From assembly GCF_902506655.1 (NCBI RefSeq), contig NZ_LR734808.1, positions 992,001 through 1,056,000 of the forward strand: a DNA stretch of 64,000 bases. The letters are read 5' to 3'. The stretch is from Marinoscillum sp. 108 (GTDB lineage Bacteria > Bacteroidota > Bacteroidia > Cytophagales > Cyclobacteriaceae). Each line of letters begins with the position of its first letter. Position 1 is the stretch's first letter. The translations under genes were made by a program, and so were the position numbers. Below the pieces are notes generated by a model. That model saw only the letters and a program-made list of their open reading frames with translations, had not been told where the DNA came from and did no database searches. Below are positions 1 through 7,786 of the stretch, piece after piece.

Positions 1-317
1 ACACACAATGGAATTTTAAGGGCTTCAAAGGAATCCTCCGGAAAGTACTTTTTTAGCTCATGCGAAGCCCGTTCGATATTGAGCAGGCTTCGCCAGTTAA
101 ATGACGGGCGGAACGTCGTGAGGAAATTGGTTTTTTCAATAAAGCCGCATATCTCCGATGGGGTGTATCCCGCACAATAGAGACCACCGGCCAGTGCTCC
201 TGCACTGGAGCCGGAAACAATATGGAACGACAATCCCTCTTCCTCCAACGCCTGGATAATCCCTAAATGTGCGATTCCCCGGGCACCACCGCCAGATAAT
301 ACGAGACCTAGTTTCAT
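1..317 (-). CDS. Patatin-like phospholipase, N-terminal part (gene runs off the window)
   Basis: The first 105 codons of a patatin-family lipid acyl hydrolase are present; the 3' part lies beyond base 1. Reading from the ATG at 317, the oxyanion-hole motif GGGARG falls at residues 9-14 and the nucleophile elbow GSSAG at 36-40, with Ser38 as the predicted catalytic serine. The catalytic Asp (DGG/A) would lie outside the window. The N-terminus begins directly with the core beta strand and has no signal peptide, so this looks like the cytoplasmic RssA-like type rather than a secreted or outer-membrane patatin. Substrate is unknown. It lies upstream of nothing else in view and 73 bases downstream of accA on the same strand. 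Confidence 0.85.
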   Translation of the reverse strand, partial: MKLGLVLSGGGARGIAHLGIIQALEEEGLSFHIVSGSSAGALAGGLYCAGYTPSEICGFIEKTNFLTTFRPSFNWRSLLNIERASHELKKYFPEDSFEALKIPLC

Positions 318-390
318 AAAGTCAAATCGCTATAAATACCGATTTCCACCACTAACACATCCCAATACCCTGTGCGGATAATCATCTGCA

Positions 391-1335
391 TCAGGCCACT
401 ACGCCCATATTTGAAAACTTGTCGATTCGTTCGGCAATTCGTTTCTCTACGGAAAGTTTCTCCAGGCTCTTAATATGCTTCACCACTTCTTTCTTCAACT
501 CTTTTGAAGCCGCCTTCATATCTGTATGTGCTCCACCAAGGGGCTCCTTAATGATGCCATCAATCAACTTATGCTGAAGCATGTCCTTGGCAGTCAATTT
601 AAGCGCCTCTGCAGCCTGTTCTTTATAATCCCAGCTACGCCATAGAATTGATGAGCACGACTCAGGAGAGATCACCGAATACCAGGTATTTTCCATCATC
701 AATACTTTATCAGCTATGGCAATACCCAAAGCACCACCAGAAGCTCCCTCCCCAATCACTACACTTACTATAGGTACAGTGAGGGTCATCATTTCTTTCA
801 GGTTTCGGGCTATAGCCTCTCCCTGTCCACGCTCTTCTGCCTCTATACCCGGAAAAGCTCCAGGAGTATCTATCAGGGTGATCACAGGGGTATTGAATTT
901 TTCTGCCAGCTTCATCAGACGTAGGGCCTTTCGGTAACCTTCTGGATTGGCCATACCAAAATTACGTTCCTGCCGCTGCTTGGTATTGCGACCCTTCTGC
1001 TGACCGATAATCATCACCGAGAGTCCGTCTACTTTGGCAAATCCGCCTACCATGGCCTTATCGTCCTTCACCGTACGATCACCATGGAGCTCTATAAAAT
1101 CATCGGAAATTTCATAAATATAATCCAGTGTGTAAGGTCGTTCGGGGTGTCTGGATAACTGAACTTTCTGCCACCGGGTCAGGTTTTCAAAAGTATCTTC
1201 TTTCAACTTCACAATCTTTTCTTCCAATTTTGTGATAGCCGCCGACACGTCTACATCACTCTGCTGGGCCAACAGTTTCATGTCTGCCAGTTTGCTTTCT
1301 AATTCTACGATTGGTTTTTCGAATTCTAAGTGCAT
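391..1335 (-). CDS. accA: Acetyl-CoA carboxylase carboxyltransferase subunit alpha
   Basis: AccA pairs with AccD to move the carboxyl group from carboxybiotin to acetyl-CoA, giving malonyl-CoA for fatty acid synthesis in the cytoplasm. The protein shows the usual N-terminal helical region, the GDR segment (ELHGDR) and the crotonase-like core with GGFAKVDG and the [10 protein letters not shown] oxyanion-hole loop. I place the start at the ATG at 1335 ([13 protein letters not shown], 314 aa), where family members normally begin. An in-frame ATG at 1359 would add eight residues that do not look conserved. No accD is in view. The gene is monocistronic or coupled only to the patatin gene downstream. 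Confidence 0.95.
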   Translation of the reverse strand: MHLEFEKPIVELESKLADMKLLAQQSDVDVSAAITKLEEKIVKLKEDTFENLTRWQKVQLSRHPERPYTLDYIYEISDDFIELHGDRTVKDDKAMVGGFAKVDGLSVMIIGQQKGRNTKQRQERNFGMANPEGYRKALRLMKLAEKFNTPVITLIDTPGAFPGIEAEERGQGEAIARNLKEMMTLTVPIVSVVIGEGASGGALGIAIADKVLMMENTWYSVISPESCSSILWRSWDYKEQAAEALKLTAKDMLQHKLIDGIIKEPLGGAHTDMKAASKELKKEVVKHIKSLEKLSVEKRIAERIDKFSNMGVVA

Positions 1336-1433
1336 GTATTGAAAAATTTTGAGGTACAAATGTAGCCATAAATACCCTTTTCAGACATTTTAACCGAATT
1401 GAAAAACACATTTAAAATATTTGAAATGAAGTG

Positions 1434-1464
1434 TTGCATTTGAAGAAGTAAGGGTATAGTTTTG
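1434..1464 (+). promoter_or_regulatory. Bacteroidota-type promoter of tRNA-Asp
   Basis: TAGTTTTG at 1457-1464 fits the Bacteroidota -7 consensus TAnnTTTG exactly. A TTG at 1434-1436 lies 20 bases upstream, as expected for the -33 element. Transcription would begin near 1470, about 13 bases before the tRNA. Confidence 0.55.
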
Positions 1465-1482
1465 CAACGCAATTGAGCAAAC

Positions 1483-1556
1483 GGTGTGGTAGTTCAGCTG
1501 GTTAGAATGCCTGCCTGTCACGCAGGAGGTCGCGGGTTCGAGTCCCGTCCATACCG
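1483..1556 (+). tRNA. tRNA-Asp (GTC)
   Basis: A 74-base cloverleaf can be folded by hand. The acceptor arm is GGTGTGG with CCATACC (one G-U pair), followed by discriminator G at 1556. The anticodon stem is CCTGC (1510-1514) with GCAGG (1522-1526), and the loop CTGTCAC holds anticodon GTC at 1517-1519. The T arm has the usual GGTTCGAGTCC. The CCA end is not encoded (CAA follows the discriminator), so the CCA-adding enzyme encoded at 19.8-21.2 kb would be needed to finish it. Confidence 0.97.
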
Positions 1557-1570
1557 CAAAAAATTGCAAA

Positions 1571-1599
1571 ACCCTCTGATTTTCAGAGGGTTTTTTTTG
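1571..1599 (+). terminator. Rho-independent terminator of tRNA-Asp
   Basis: A perfect stem of ACCCTCTGA (1571-1579) and TCAGAGGGT (1583-1591) with a three-base loop, followed by a run of T, 15 bases after the tRNA. Confidence 0.9.
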
Positions 1600-1623
1600 T
1601 TTATAGAGGTTTCGAAAGAATCA

Positions 1624-1653
1624 AGGTATAAATTCTCCTTGAAGCTTATACCT
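1624..1653 (-). other. Inverted repeat just after the LacI-family gene, possible weak terminator
   Basis: AGGTATAA (1624-1631) pairs with TTATACCT (1646-1653), with a short TTC/GAA extension inside the loop. It begins two bases beyond the stop codon of the LacI-family gene on the minus strand. There is no good T run after it, so a role in termination or transcript protection is only a guess. Confidence 0.35.
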
Positions 1654-1655
1654 GT

Positions 1656-2654
1656 TCAACTCTTATCCAAAACAGAATTTCTCTCAACCAACTTCGGCGC
1701 AATATCCAAAGCCTCTGACTCGGTTTCATTCAGTAAATCCAGAAGAGTGGTCACGGCCATGCGGCCCATTTTATTGGTGGAGTGCTCTATGCTCGACAAT
1801 CTGGGAAAGGTGTACTCACACAATGGCCGGTTGTCAAAACCCAAAACCGAAACCTCCTGTGGCACCTTCACTCCTATCACATTGAAGTGGGCAATCACCT
1901 GGGCTCCGATCAGGTCATTGTAACAAGCCACTGCATCGTATGCCCCTTCCTGCCAATATCGGTCAAGAATCTCAGAGGCAGTACCATCCGTATCCAGGAA
2001 ACTTGCCGTACAATTCGGAAGGCCGCTTTCACCCAAAGCCTTATTATATCCACTTAGTCTGGCCACGCCATTCTTTAGCGCCTGAGAGAGTCCTATAAAC
2101 AATAGCTTTCGGTGCCCCGAAGCTATTAGGTACTTACCTCCAAGGTAGCCACCTTCCTCATCATCAAATGAAATATGAGGAAAAACCTCCTGGTCTATGA
2201 TTCGATCAAAAATCACCGCGTGCTTACCCAGAGCAGGCAGGCCCTTAAGGAAATTGATGTTGTGGGTTTCCTTAGACGGAGCGATCAGAATCCCTTCTAC
2301 ATTACAAGCAATCAAAGACTTTACCAATTGATTTTCCTTCTTTTTGGATTCGTTAGACTGGCAAACCAGCAGATTGTACCCAAGTTCCTCTGAGGCTTCC
2401 TGCATACCGGATAGTATGGCAGCAAAGAAATCATCACCAATCTCAGGCACGATGATCCCAATCAGTTTCGTCTTATTGGTTCTGAGTCCTTTGGCCGCAG
2501 TATTTACCTGATAATTCAGTTTACGGGCCATGGCCTTCACCTCCTTGACCAACTGAGCATTGCTTTGGTTCTTACCATTGAGGATGCGGGATACGGTAGA
2601 GGTGGACACTTCCAGCGCACTGGCAATATCTTTGATGGTGGCGACACGTTTCAT
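1656..2654 (-). CDS. LacI-family transcriptional regulator
   Basis: A 332-residue one-component repressor or activator. Residues 5-28 (ATIKDIASALEVSTSTVSR and following) form the LacI-type helix-turn-helix, and NYQVNTAAKGLR is the hinge helix. From about residue 62 (KLIGIIVPEIGDDFF) a periplasmic-binding-protein-like sensor domain follows, which in this family binds a sugar or related ligand. It is transcribed away from the NUDIX-type regulator, with 100 bases between the start codons, so the two probably share an operator region. No sugar catabolic or transport gene is next to it, and the effector cannot be read from context. Confidence 0.93.
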   Translation of the reverse strand: MKRVATIKDIASALEVSTSTVSRILNGKNQSNAQLVKEVKAMARKLNYQVNTAAKGLRTNKTKLIGIIVPEIGDDFFAAILSGMQEASEELGYNLLVCQSNESKKKENQLVKSLIACNVEGILIAPSKETHNINFLKGLPALGKHAVIFDRIIDQEVFPHISFDDEEGGYLGGKYLIASGHRKLLFIGLSQALKNGVARLSGYNKALGESGLPNCTASFLDTDGTASEILDRYWQEGAYDAVACYNDLIGAQVIAHFNVIGVKVPQEVSVLGFDNRPLCEYTFPRLSSIEHSTNKMGRMAVTTLLDLLNETESEALDIAPKLVERNSVLDKS

Positions 2655-2754
2655 TTTGGGTATTCTGGGCTAAACGGAATTTTACATTCTCAAACTATAA
2701 ACGTAAATTTAACGCTTACAGTTGACTAACAACAATCACAAAACACGATTCATC

Positions 2755-3450
2755 ATGACTTATCAGCATCCAACCATGTGGGTTTCCATTGATTGTTTGG
2801 TGTTTGGCTATGATGTCTCCGAAGAGAACCTGAAGTTACTTTTATTTCAAAGAAAAGTAGAGCCCTTTGCTGGACAATGGTCGCTCATTGGTGGATTTGT
2901 TAACGAAAACGAAGACCTCTTGGCCGGTGCGCAGCGTGTACTGAAAACATTCACCGGGCTGGACGGTGTGTTTCTGGAACAACTTTCCACCTTTGGAAAA
3001 GCTCATCGAGATCCGGGCGGCAGAGTGGTATCGGTACTATACTGGAGTCTCATCAAACTGGATTCTATCCAAAAGGAAGTGGTAAACAGTCACGGAGCGG
3101 GTTGGTTTGATCTGGAGCAACTCCCCGATCTGGTCATGGATCACCTCGACATGACCCAGCTGGGCATGGAGCAACTACGCCGCAACGCCACAACCACTCC
3201 TATCGGTTTTGAGCTGTTGCCTGAGAAGTTTACCCTTCCGCAATTGCTGCGCCTCTATGAGGGTATCTATGGCAAAAGCATCGATGATCGAAACTTCCGC
3301 AAAAAGATACTGGCCACAGATGTATTGGTGCGGTTGGATGAAAAGGATAAATCAGGCTCCAAAAAAGGAGCCTATAAGTACATGTTTGATGAGCGTAAGT
3401 ACCATGAGCTGAAGCAACGCGGGTACCACCTGGACTTCTCCATCAAATAA
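2755..3450 (+). CDS. NUDIX-domain transcriptional regulator (NrtR/AraR-like)
   Basis: A NUDIX fold (residues 8-140) is followed by a C-terminal winged-helix domain (about 148-230, including YEGIYGKSIDDRNFRKKIL). This is the layout of NrtR/AraR-type regulators that use a NUDIX fold to sense a nucleotide or sugar ligand. The Nudix box at 47-69 keeps Gly47, Glu53, Arg61 and Gly68, but the catalytic glutamates of REUxEE are replaced (Val62, Thr65, Phe66), so hydrolysis is unlikely. I chose the ATG at 2755 (231 aa); a TTG at 2722 would add 11 residues. The ligand is unknown. In Bacteroides, related proteins control arabinose genes, but none are seen here. Confidence 0.88.
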   Translation: MTYQHPTMWVSIDCLVFGYDVSEENLKLLLFQRKVEPFAGQWSLIGGFVNENEDLLAGAQRVLKTFTGLDGVFLEQLSTFGKAHRDPGGRVVSVLYWSLIKLDSIQKEVVNSHGAGWFDLEQLPDLVMDHLDMTQLGMEQLRRNATTTPIGFELLPEKFTLPQLLRLYEGIYGKSIDDRNFRKKILATDVLVRLDEKDKSGSKKGAYKYMFDERKYHELKQRGYHLDFSIK

Positions 3451-3456
3451 AGACAT

Positions 3457-3485
3457 AAAAAAAGCCTGGCGTTTCCGTCAGGCTT
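3457..3485 (-). terminator. Terminator of the thrS-infC-rpmI-rplT operon
   Basis: AAGCCTG (3462-3468) pairs with CAGGCTT (3479-3485), with a three-base inner extension and a TTTC loop. On the minus strand the hairpin is followed by seven T residues (3457-3463 complement). It lies 26 bases past the rplT stop. It may also stop the convergent NUDIX gene, but the plus-strand side has no T run. Confidence 0.85.
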
Positions 3486-3511
3486 CTAAATCAGTAAGTA
3501 CTGTTAAACAC

Positions 3512-3856
3512 TTATTTTTTCGCTAAATCTACTACAGCTTTGAAAGCATCAGGGTGATTCATTGCCAAATCAGCAAGAACCTTTCTGTTGATCTCTACAT
3601 TGGCAGCTTTCAACTGACCCATGAATTGAGAGTATGACAAATCATATTCTCTCACGGCTGCATTGATTCTCTGAATCCAAAGTGCTCTATATTCTCTTTT
3701 CTTTACTTTTCTGTCACGGTAAGCATATTGCATACCTTTTTCGATGGCATTCTTTGCTACCGTCCAGACATTCTTTCTTCTGCCCCAGTACCCTTTGGCT
3801 TGCTTCATCGTCTTCTTACGACGAGCTCTGGATGCTACATGATTTACTGATCTCAT
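3512..3856 (-). CDS. rplT: 50S ribosomal protein L20
   Basis: L20 binds 23S rRNA early in 50S assembly. The 114-residue protein is very basic and starts [20 protein letters not shown], then [19 protein letters not shown] and [21 protein letters not shown], the standard L20 sequence and length. It is the last gene of the thrS-infC-rpmI-rplT operon and is followed by a strong terminator. In several bacteria L20 represses its own operon through an mRNA site; I could not identify such a site in the 81-base gap after rpmI. Confidence 0.98.
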   Translation of the reverse strand: MRSVNHVASRARRKKTMKQAKGYWGRRKNVWTVAKNAIEKGMQYAYRDRKVKKREYRALWIQRINAAVREYDLSYSQFMGQLKAANVEINRKVLADLAMNHPDAFKAVVDLAKK

Positions 3857-3937
3857 TTGTTTTTCTTTTTTGACAATTGGCGCCAGTCATTACTGAGCTT
3901 GTGAGCCAAATTATCGGGTTAAACTATTGAACCTTGA

Positions 3938-4132
3938 TTAGAGGTTAAGCATGTGCTTAACGTTTCTCTCGTCACTTGGATGAACCAAAGTAGCGTGCGT
4001 CAGATTTCTCTTTTGCTTCGTTTCCTTTTTGGTCAAAATGTGACTCTTGAATGCGTGCTTTCTTTTGATTTTACCTGTACCTGTCAGTTTAAATCTTTTT
4101 TTAGCACTCGAATTGGTTTTTACCTTCGGCAT
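3938..4132 (-). CDS. rpmI: 50S ribosomal protein L35
   Basis: A 64-residue basic protein beginning [20 protein letters not shown] and ending with the conserved [14 protein letters not shown]-type tail of L35. It starts ten bases after the infC stop and lies 81 bases before rplT, the universal infC-rpmI-rplT order. Length is normal. Confidence 0.98.
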   Translation of the reverse strand: MPKVKTNSSAKKRFKLTGTGKIKRKHAFKSHILTKKETKQKRNLTHATLVHPSDERNVKHMLNL

Positions 4133-4142
4133 TTCCTACTAT

Positions 4143-4697
4143 TTATTTCTTACTTACTGATTTCGCTGCAATGATGATAGACATGCGCTTACCTTCCAAC
4201 TTGGGAAGTAACTCTACCTTGCCATAGTCCTCTACGGCCTGCGCAAATTTCAAAAGAAGGATTTCTCCCCGCTCTTTGAAAACGATTGTTCGACCCACGA
4301 AGTGCACATAAGCTTTCACTTTGGCGCCTTCCTTGAGAAACTTGATCGCATGATTCAACTTAAAGTTGAAATCGTGCTCATCCGTATTGGGTCCAAATCT
4401 GATCTCTTTTACGACAGTTTTCTGAGCTTTGGCTTTGATCTCCTTTTGCTTCTTCTTCTGCTCATATTTGAACTTTGAATAGTCGATCACCTTACAAACA
4501 GGCGGTTCGGCCTTGGGAGAGATCTCCACCAGGTCTAATCCTTGTTGTCTGGCTAATTCCAATGCTTTTTCGATGGGATATACATCCACTTCAACATTGT
4601 CACCAACTACCCGCACCTCGCGAGCTCTGATCTTTTCGTTCACTTTATAAGGCTCTTCTACGCGACCCCTATACGGCTTTCTGTATGGTCTACTAAT
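4143..4697 (-). CDS. infC: Translation initiation factor IF-3, AUU start
   Basis: IF-3 binds the 30S subunit, prevents 50S joining and checks the start codon. The N domain ([43 protein letters not shown]), the lysine-rich linker and the C domain ([17 protein letters not shown] to [13 protein letters not shown]) are all present. No ATG lies in frame upstream of NEKIR. The open frame runs back to a TAG and contains ATT at 4697, six bases after a perfect AGGAGG. Starting there gives 184 residues with a basic leader ([18 protein letters not shown]) typical of Bacteroidota IF-3. A GTG at 4643 would remove this leader. AUU starts in infC are known from other bacteria and allow IF-3 to repress itself. 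Confidence 0.93.
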   Translation of the reverse strand: MSRPYRKPYRGRVEEPYKVNEKIRAREVRVVGDNVEVDVYPIEKALELARQQGLDLVEISPKAEPPVCKVIDYSKFKYEQKKKQKEIKAKAQKTVVKEIRFGPNTDEHDFNFKLNHAIKFLKEGAKVKAYVHFVGRTIVFKERGEILLLKFAQAVEDYGKVELLPKLEGKRMSIIIAAKSVSKK

Positions 4698-4703
4698 TGT
4701 AAT

Positions 4704-4709
4704 CCTCCT
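4704..4709 (-). promoter_or_regulatory. AGGAGG ribosome binding site that sets the infC AUU start
   Basis: A perfect anti-16S match, AGGAGG on the minus strand, ends six bases before ATT at 4697. A second ATT at 4703 abuts it and is too close to be used. Such strong sites are rare in Bacteroidota, and this one probably compensates for the weak start codon. Confidence 0.8.
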
Positions 4710-4773
4710 TTTTTGGTTCTACCATTGAAAAATAAAACGCAAATATCGTTATTATTTCTCTTTATATAAAATG

Positions 4774-6723
4774 CTAATTTCCTTTATTTAACAGTTCTTT
4801 TACTGTGTTGTTAAAGAAATCTTTAAATTCTTCGATTTTCATACTGCCCTGGTCTCCCTTGCCATGAGCACGAACAGACACACTTCCGCTCTCTGACTCC
4901 TGCTCTCCTACTATGAGCATGTAAGGTATCTTCTTTACTTCGGCATCCCTTATCTTTTTCCCGATTTTCTCATCGCGCTCATCAATATATCCTCTAATAT
5001 CCTCCTGCTGGAGGAAAGAGTATACCGAATGGGCATAATCGTGATACTTTTCGGAGATAGGCAACACCGCAATCTGCTCAGGTGCCAGCCACACCGGGAA
5101 GTCTCCAGCCGTACTTTCGATCAGGATGGCTACAAAGCGCTCCATGGATCCGAATGGTGCCCGGTGAATCATCACCGGCCGATGCTTCTGATTGTCAGTG
5201 CCGGTGTATTCCAGCTCAAATCGCTCGGGCAGGTTATAATCCACCTGAATGGTTCCCAACTGCCACTTTCGACCCAAGGCGTCCTTGACCATAAAGTCTA
5301 GTTTGGGTCCGTAGAACGCAGCTTCACCAAGCTCTACCACGGTCTTAAGTTTCTTCTCCGCGGCTACTTCAGTGATTTCCCGCTCAGCTCTGTCCCAGTT
5401 TTCATCACTACCAATGTACTTATCAGGGTTCTCAGGGTCTCTTAGAGAAATTTGAGCAGTAAAATCTTCAAAGCCCAAGGCACTAAACACATAAAGCACC
5501 AGGTCAATGACCTTGGCAAACTCAGCCTTCACCTGATCAGGCCGGCAGAAAATATGCGCATCATCCTGAGTAAAGCCCCTTACCCTGGTGAGCCCGTGAA
5601 GCTCTCCACTTTGCTCATATCTGTAGACAGTGCCAAACTCCGCATACCTGACAGGCAATTCTTTATACGATTTCGGACTTGATTTATAGATTTCGCAGTG
5701 ATGCGGGCAGTTCATGGGTTTCAGCAAGAACTCTTCGTCTTCTGCCGGGGTGCGAATAGGCTGAAAGGAATCTTCGCCATATTTGGCATAATGACCAGAT
5801 GTCACGTACAGTTCCTTACTACCTATGTGGGGAGTCACCACCTGCTCATACCCCGCTTTTACCTGCGCTTTCTTCAGAAAGTTCTCCAGACGCTCACGAA
5901 GGACTGCTCCTTTGGGCAACCACAAAGGAAGCCCTTTCCCCACTTTTTCTGAGAAGGTAAAAAGTCCTAACTCCTTGCCAATCTTTCGATGGTCTCGCTT
6001 TTTTGCTTCCTCCAGCAGTGCGAGGTATTCGGTTAATTCCTTTTGCTTTGGGAAAGTGATGGCATACAGCCTGGTTAACTGCTTTCGCTTCTCATCACCA
6101 CGCCAGTATGCACCAGCAATACTCAGTACCTTGGCAGCTTTGATAAAACCTGTGTGAGGAATGTGTGGTCCACGACAAAGGTCGGTGAAGTTGCCTTGCT
6201 CATAAAAGGTGATGTTGCCATCTTCCAGGCCTTCAAGCAATTCGAGCTTATATTCATCCCCTTTTTTCTGATAATAATCGACCGCATCCTGCTTGCTGAT
6301 GTCTTTTCTGACATAGGGATTCTTTTCCCGGGCCAGTTCCAACATTTTGTCTTCAATGGCTTTGAGGTTTTCGGCATCAAATACCTGATTTCCGAAATCT
6401 ACATCATAGTAAAAGCCATTTTCAATCGGCGGGCCTATGCCCAATTTCACACCGGGATAGAGCGCCTCCAGGGCTTCGGCCATCAGGTGGGCAGATGAGT
6501 GCCACATGGTAGACTTCCCTTCGTCATCATTCCAGGTGAGTAGGCTGAGTGTAGCATCTTCGTTAATAGGCCGGGTAGCATCTCTTACTTCGCCATTTAC
6601 CTTGGCGGCCAGCACATTTCTAGCCAGCCCTTCGCTGATGTCCATGGCCACATCCATGGCCGTTACGCCCTTTTCATATTGCCTTTCACTACCATCCGGT
6701 AAAGTGATTTTAATTTCACTCAT
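4774..6723 (-). CDS. thrS: Threonyl-tRNA synthetase
   Basis: Class II enzyme that charges tRNA-Thr. The 649-residue protein has the TGS domain (residues 1-60), the editing domain with its HSSAHL motif, the catalytic core with [14 protein letters not shown] (zinc-binding Cys and His) and class II motifs 2 and 3 ([19 protein letters not shown] split across the core; [11 protein letters not shown]), and the C-terminal anticodon-binding domain ([13 protein letters not shown] onward). Length is normal. The ATG overlaps the end of the upstream lipoprotein gene by eight bases (ATGAGTGA). infC follows 76 bases downstream of the thrS stop, and the four genes are very probably one transcript. Confidence 0.98.
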   Translation of the reverse strand: MSEIKITLPDGSERQYEKGVTAMDVAMDISEGLARNVLAAKVNGEVRDATRPINEDATLSLLTWNDDEGKSTMWHSSAHLMAEALEALYPGVKLGIGPPIENGFYYDVDFGNQVFDAENLKAIEDKMLELAREKNPYVRKDISKQDAVDYYQKKGDEYKLELLEGLEDGNITFYEQGNFTDLCRGPHIPHTGFIKAAKVLSIAGAYWRGDEKRKQLTRLYAITFPKQKELTEYLALLEEAKKRDHRKIGKELGLFTFSEKVGKGLPLWLPKGAVLRERLENFLKKAQVKAGYEQVVTPHIGSKELYVTSGHYAKYGEDSFQPIRTPAEDEEFLLKPMNCPHHCEIYKSSPKSYKELPVRYAEFGTVYRYEQSGELHGLTRVRGFTQDDAHIFCRPDQVKAEFAKVIDLVLYVFSALGFEDFTAQISLRDPENPDKYIGSDENWDRAEREITEVAAEKKLKTVVELGEAAFYGPKLDFMVKDALGRKWQLGTIQVDYNLPERFELEYTGTDNQKHRPVMIHRAPFGSMERFVAILIESTAGDFPVWLAPEQIAVLPISEKYHDYAHSVYSFLQQEDIRGYIDERDEKIGKKIRDAEVKKIPYMLIVGEQESESGSVSVRAHGKGDQGSMKIEEFKDFFNNTVKELLNKGN

Positions 6724-7786
6724 TCTCAGTCTCTTTCTTTGATGAAATATCTAAAATGGGGATTCTCTTCTCTCTTTCCCTCAAACTCCGCAAATATGCA
6801 ATTTTTCGACCAACATTTCGAGCCATTTCTTCGGCAATTGAATTGGTAGAATCTTTTTCAAAAACCAATGACGAGAGGGCATAAGATTGATTCAGATAAC
6901 CCTGGTTTTCGAAGATCTCGGCTTTCGCCAGTAAAGCCCGCGATGAGCTGTCTTCCTGAATAACCAAATCGAGATAATAGGTAGCCGAATCCCACTGATT
7001 GTCCTGCTTGTACCAAATGGCACGTTGATAGTAGACCTCCAAACTGTTCAAAACCCGTAACCTGGAATGGGCCTGCTCACTCCTTCCCAGTTCATAAAGG
7101 GTCTTTGCGGCAAGTATTTGCCCCTCAGCATCATCAACATTAATCTGCAGTCGCTCCAGTACCTTACCTGCTTCTTCAAACTGGTTGTGCTCCAAAAGTA
7201 ATGGCACATAGGCATGAAGTACTGACGGATGATCGCTATTAGCTCTGGAAAGATTGCTAAATGCATACAGGGCCCTGGTAGTATCCTCCATTTTCAGATA
7301 GGTGCGTGCGGCAAAGGCCAACTTCTCAGGATCTTCCTTGCTCACTTGTATCAAATCCCACAGGTGATTTTGGGCTTCTCTCTCCCGCCCTAGGCCGGAC
7401 AAGGCAATAACCCTCCATTGAAGATTATCGCCCGAAAAACCATTCAGCTCTTCCCAATGCGCCACATAATCAAGCATTTTCTCATACAAATGGTGAGTTC
7501 TGAAATAGTCCTGTCCATAGAGATATACCTCCTGATCCAATCCGGCATTGGAAATAATAAAATTGAGGTCATCGTCTGCTTCCTCAGGCCACCTAAGCTT
7601 TTGATTGATAAATAAGCGCTTTTTCCTCAGCAATACGTCCTTGGGTTTATCCCTGATTTCCGAGTTGATAGCTTTCAAAGCAGTGAGATAATAATCAGGG
7701 CCTACCGAGACCTCTGAGATGGGATATCTCTGATGGTCTGAGCAACCTGCCAAAATAAAAATGCAAATCAGAGCTCGATATATCAC
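6716..7786 (-). CDS. TPR-repeat lipoprotein of unknown function
   Basis: A 356-residue predicted lipoprotein. The N-terminus [17 protein letters not shown] ends in a lipobox (LAGC), so it should be lipidated at Cys15 and sit in the envelope. The rest is helical, with several tetratricopeptide-like units (for example [54 protein letters not shown]), suggesting a protein-interaction scaffold. The start is a GTG whose first base is also the last base of the upstream DUF5686 stop codon; its 3' end overlaps thrS by eight bases. Tight coupling on both sides implies cotranslation with DUF5686. I do not recognise a specific family. Confidence 0.8.
   Translation of the reverse strand: MIYRALICIFILAGCSDHQRYPISEVSVGPDYYLTALKAINSEIRDKPKDVLLRKKRLFINQKLRWPEEADDDLNFIISNAGLDQEVYLYGQDYFRTHHLYEKMLDYVAHWEELNGFSGDNLQWRVIALSGLGREREAQNHLWDLIQVSKEDPEKLAFAARTYLKMEDTTRALYAFSNLSRANSDHPSVLHAYVPLLLEHNQFEEAGKVLERLQINVDDAEGQILAAKTLYELGRSEQAHSRLRVLNSLEVYYQRAIWYKQDNQWDSATYYLDLVIQEDSSSRALLAKAEIFENQGYLNQSYALSSLVFEKDSTNSIAEEMARNVGRKIAYLRSLREREKRIPILDISSKKETENE

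Noticed and set aside
1486-1923. Open frame reading through the tRNA (starts MVVQLVRMPACHAGG)
   Set aside because: This is the well-known false protein made by translating a tRNA; tRNA-Asp and its terminator explain the region.
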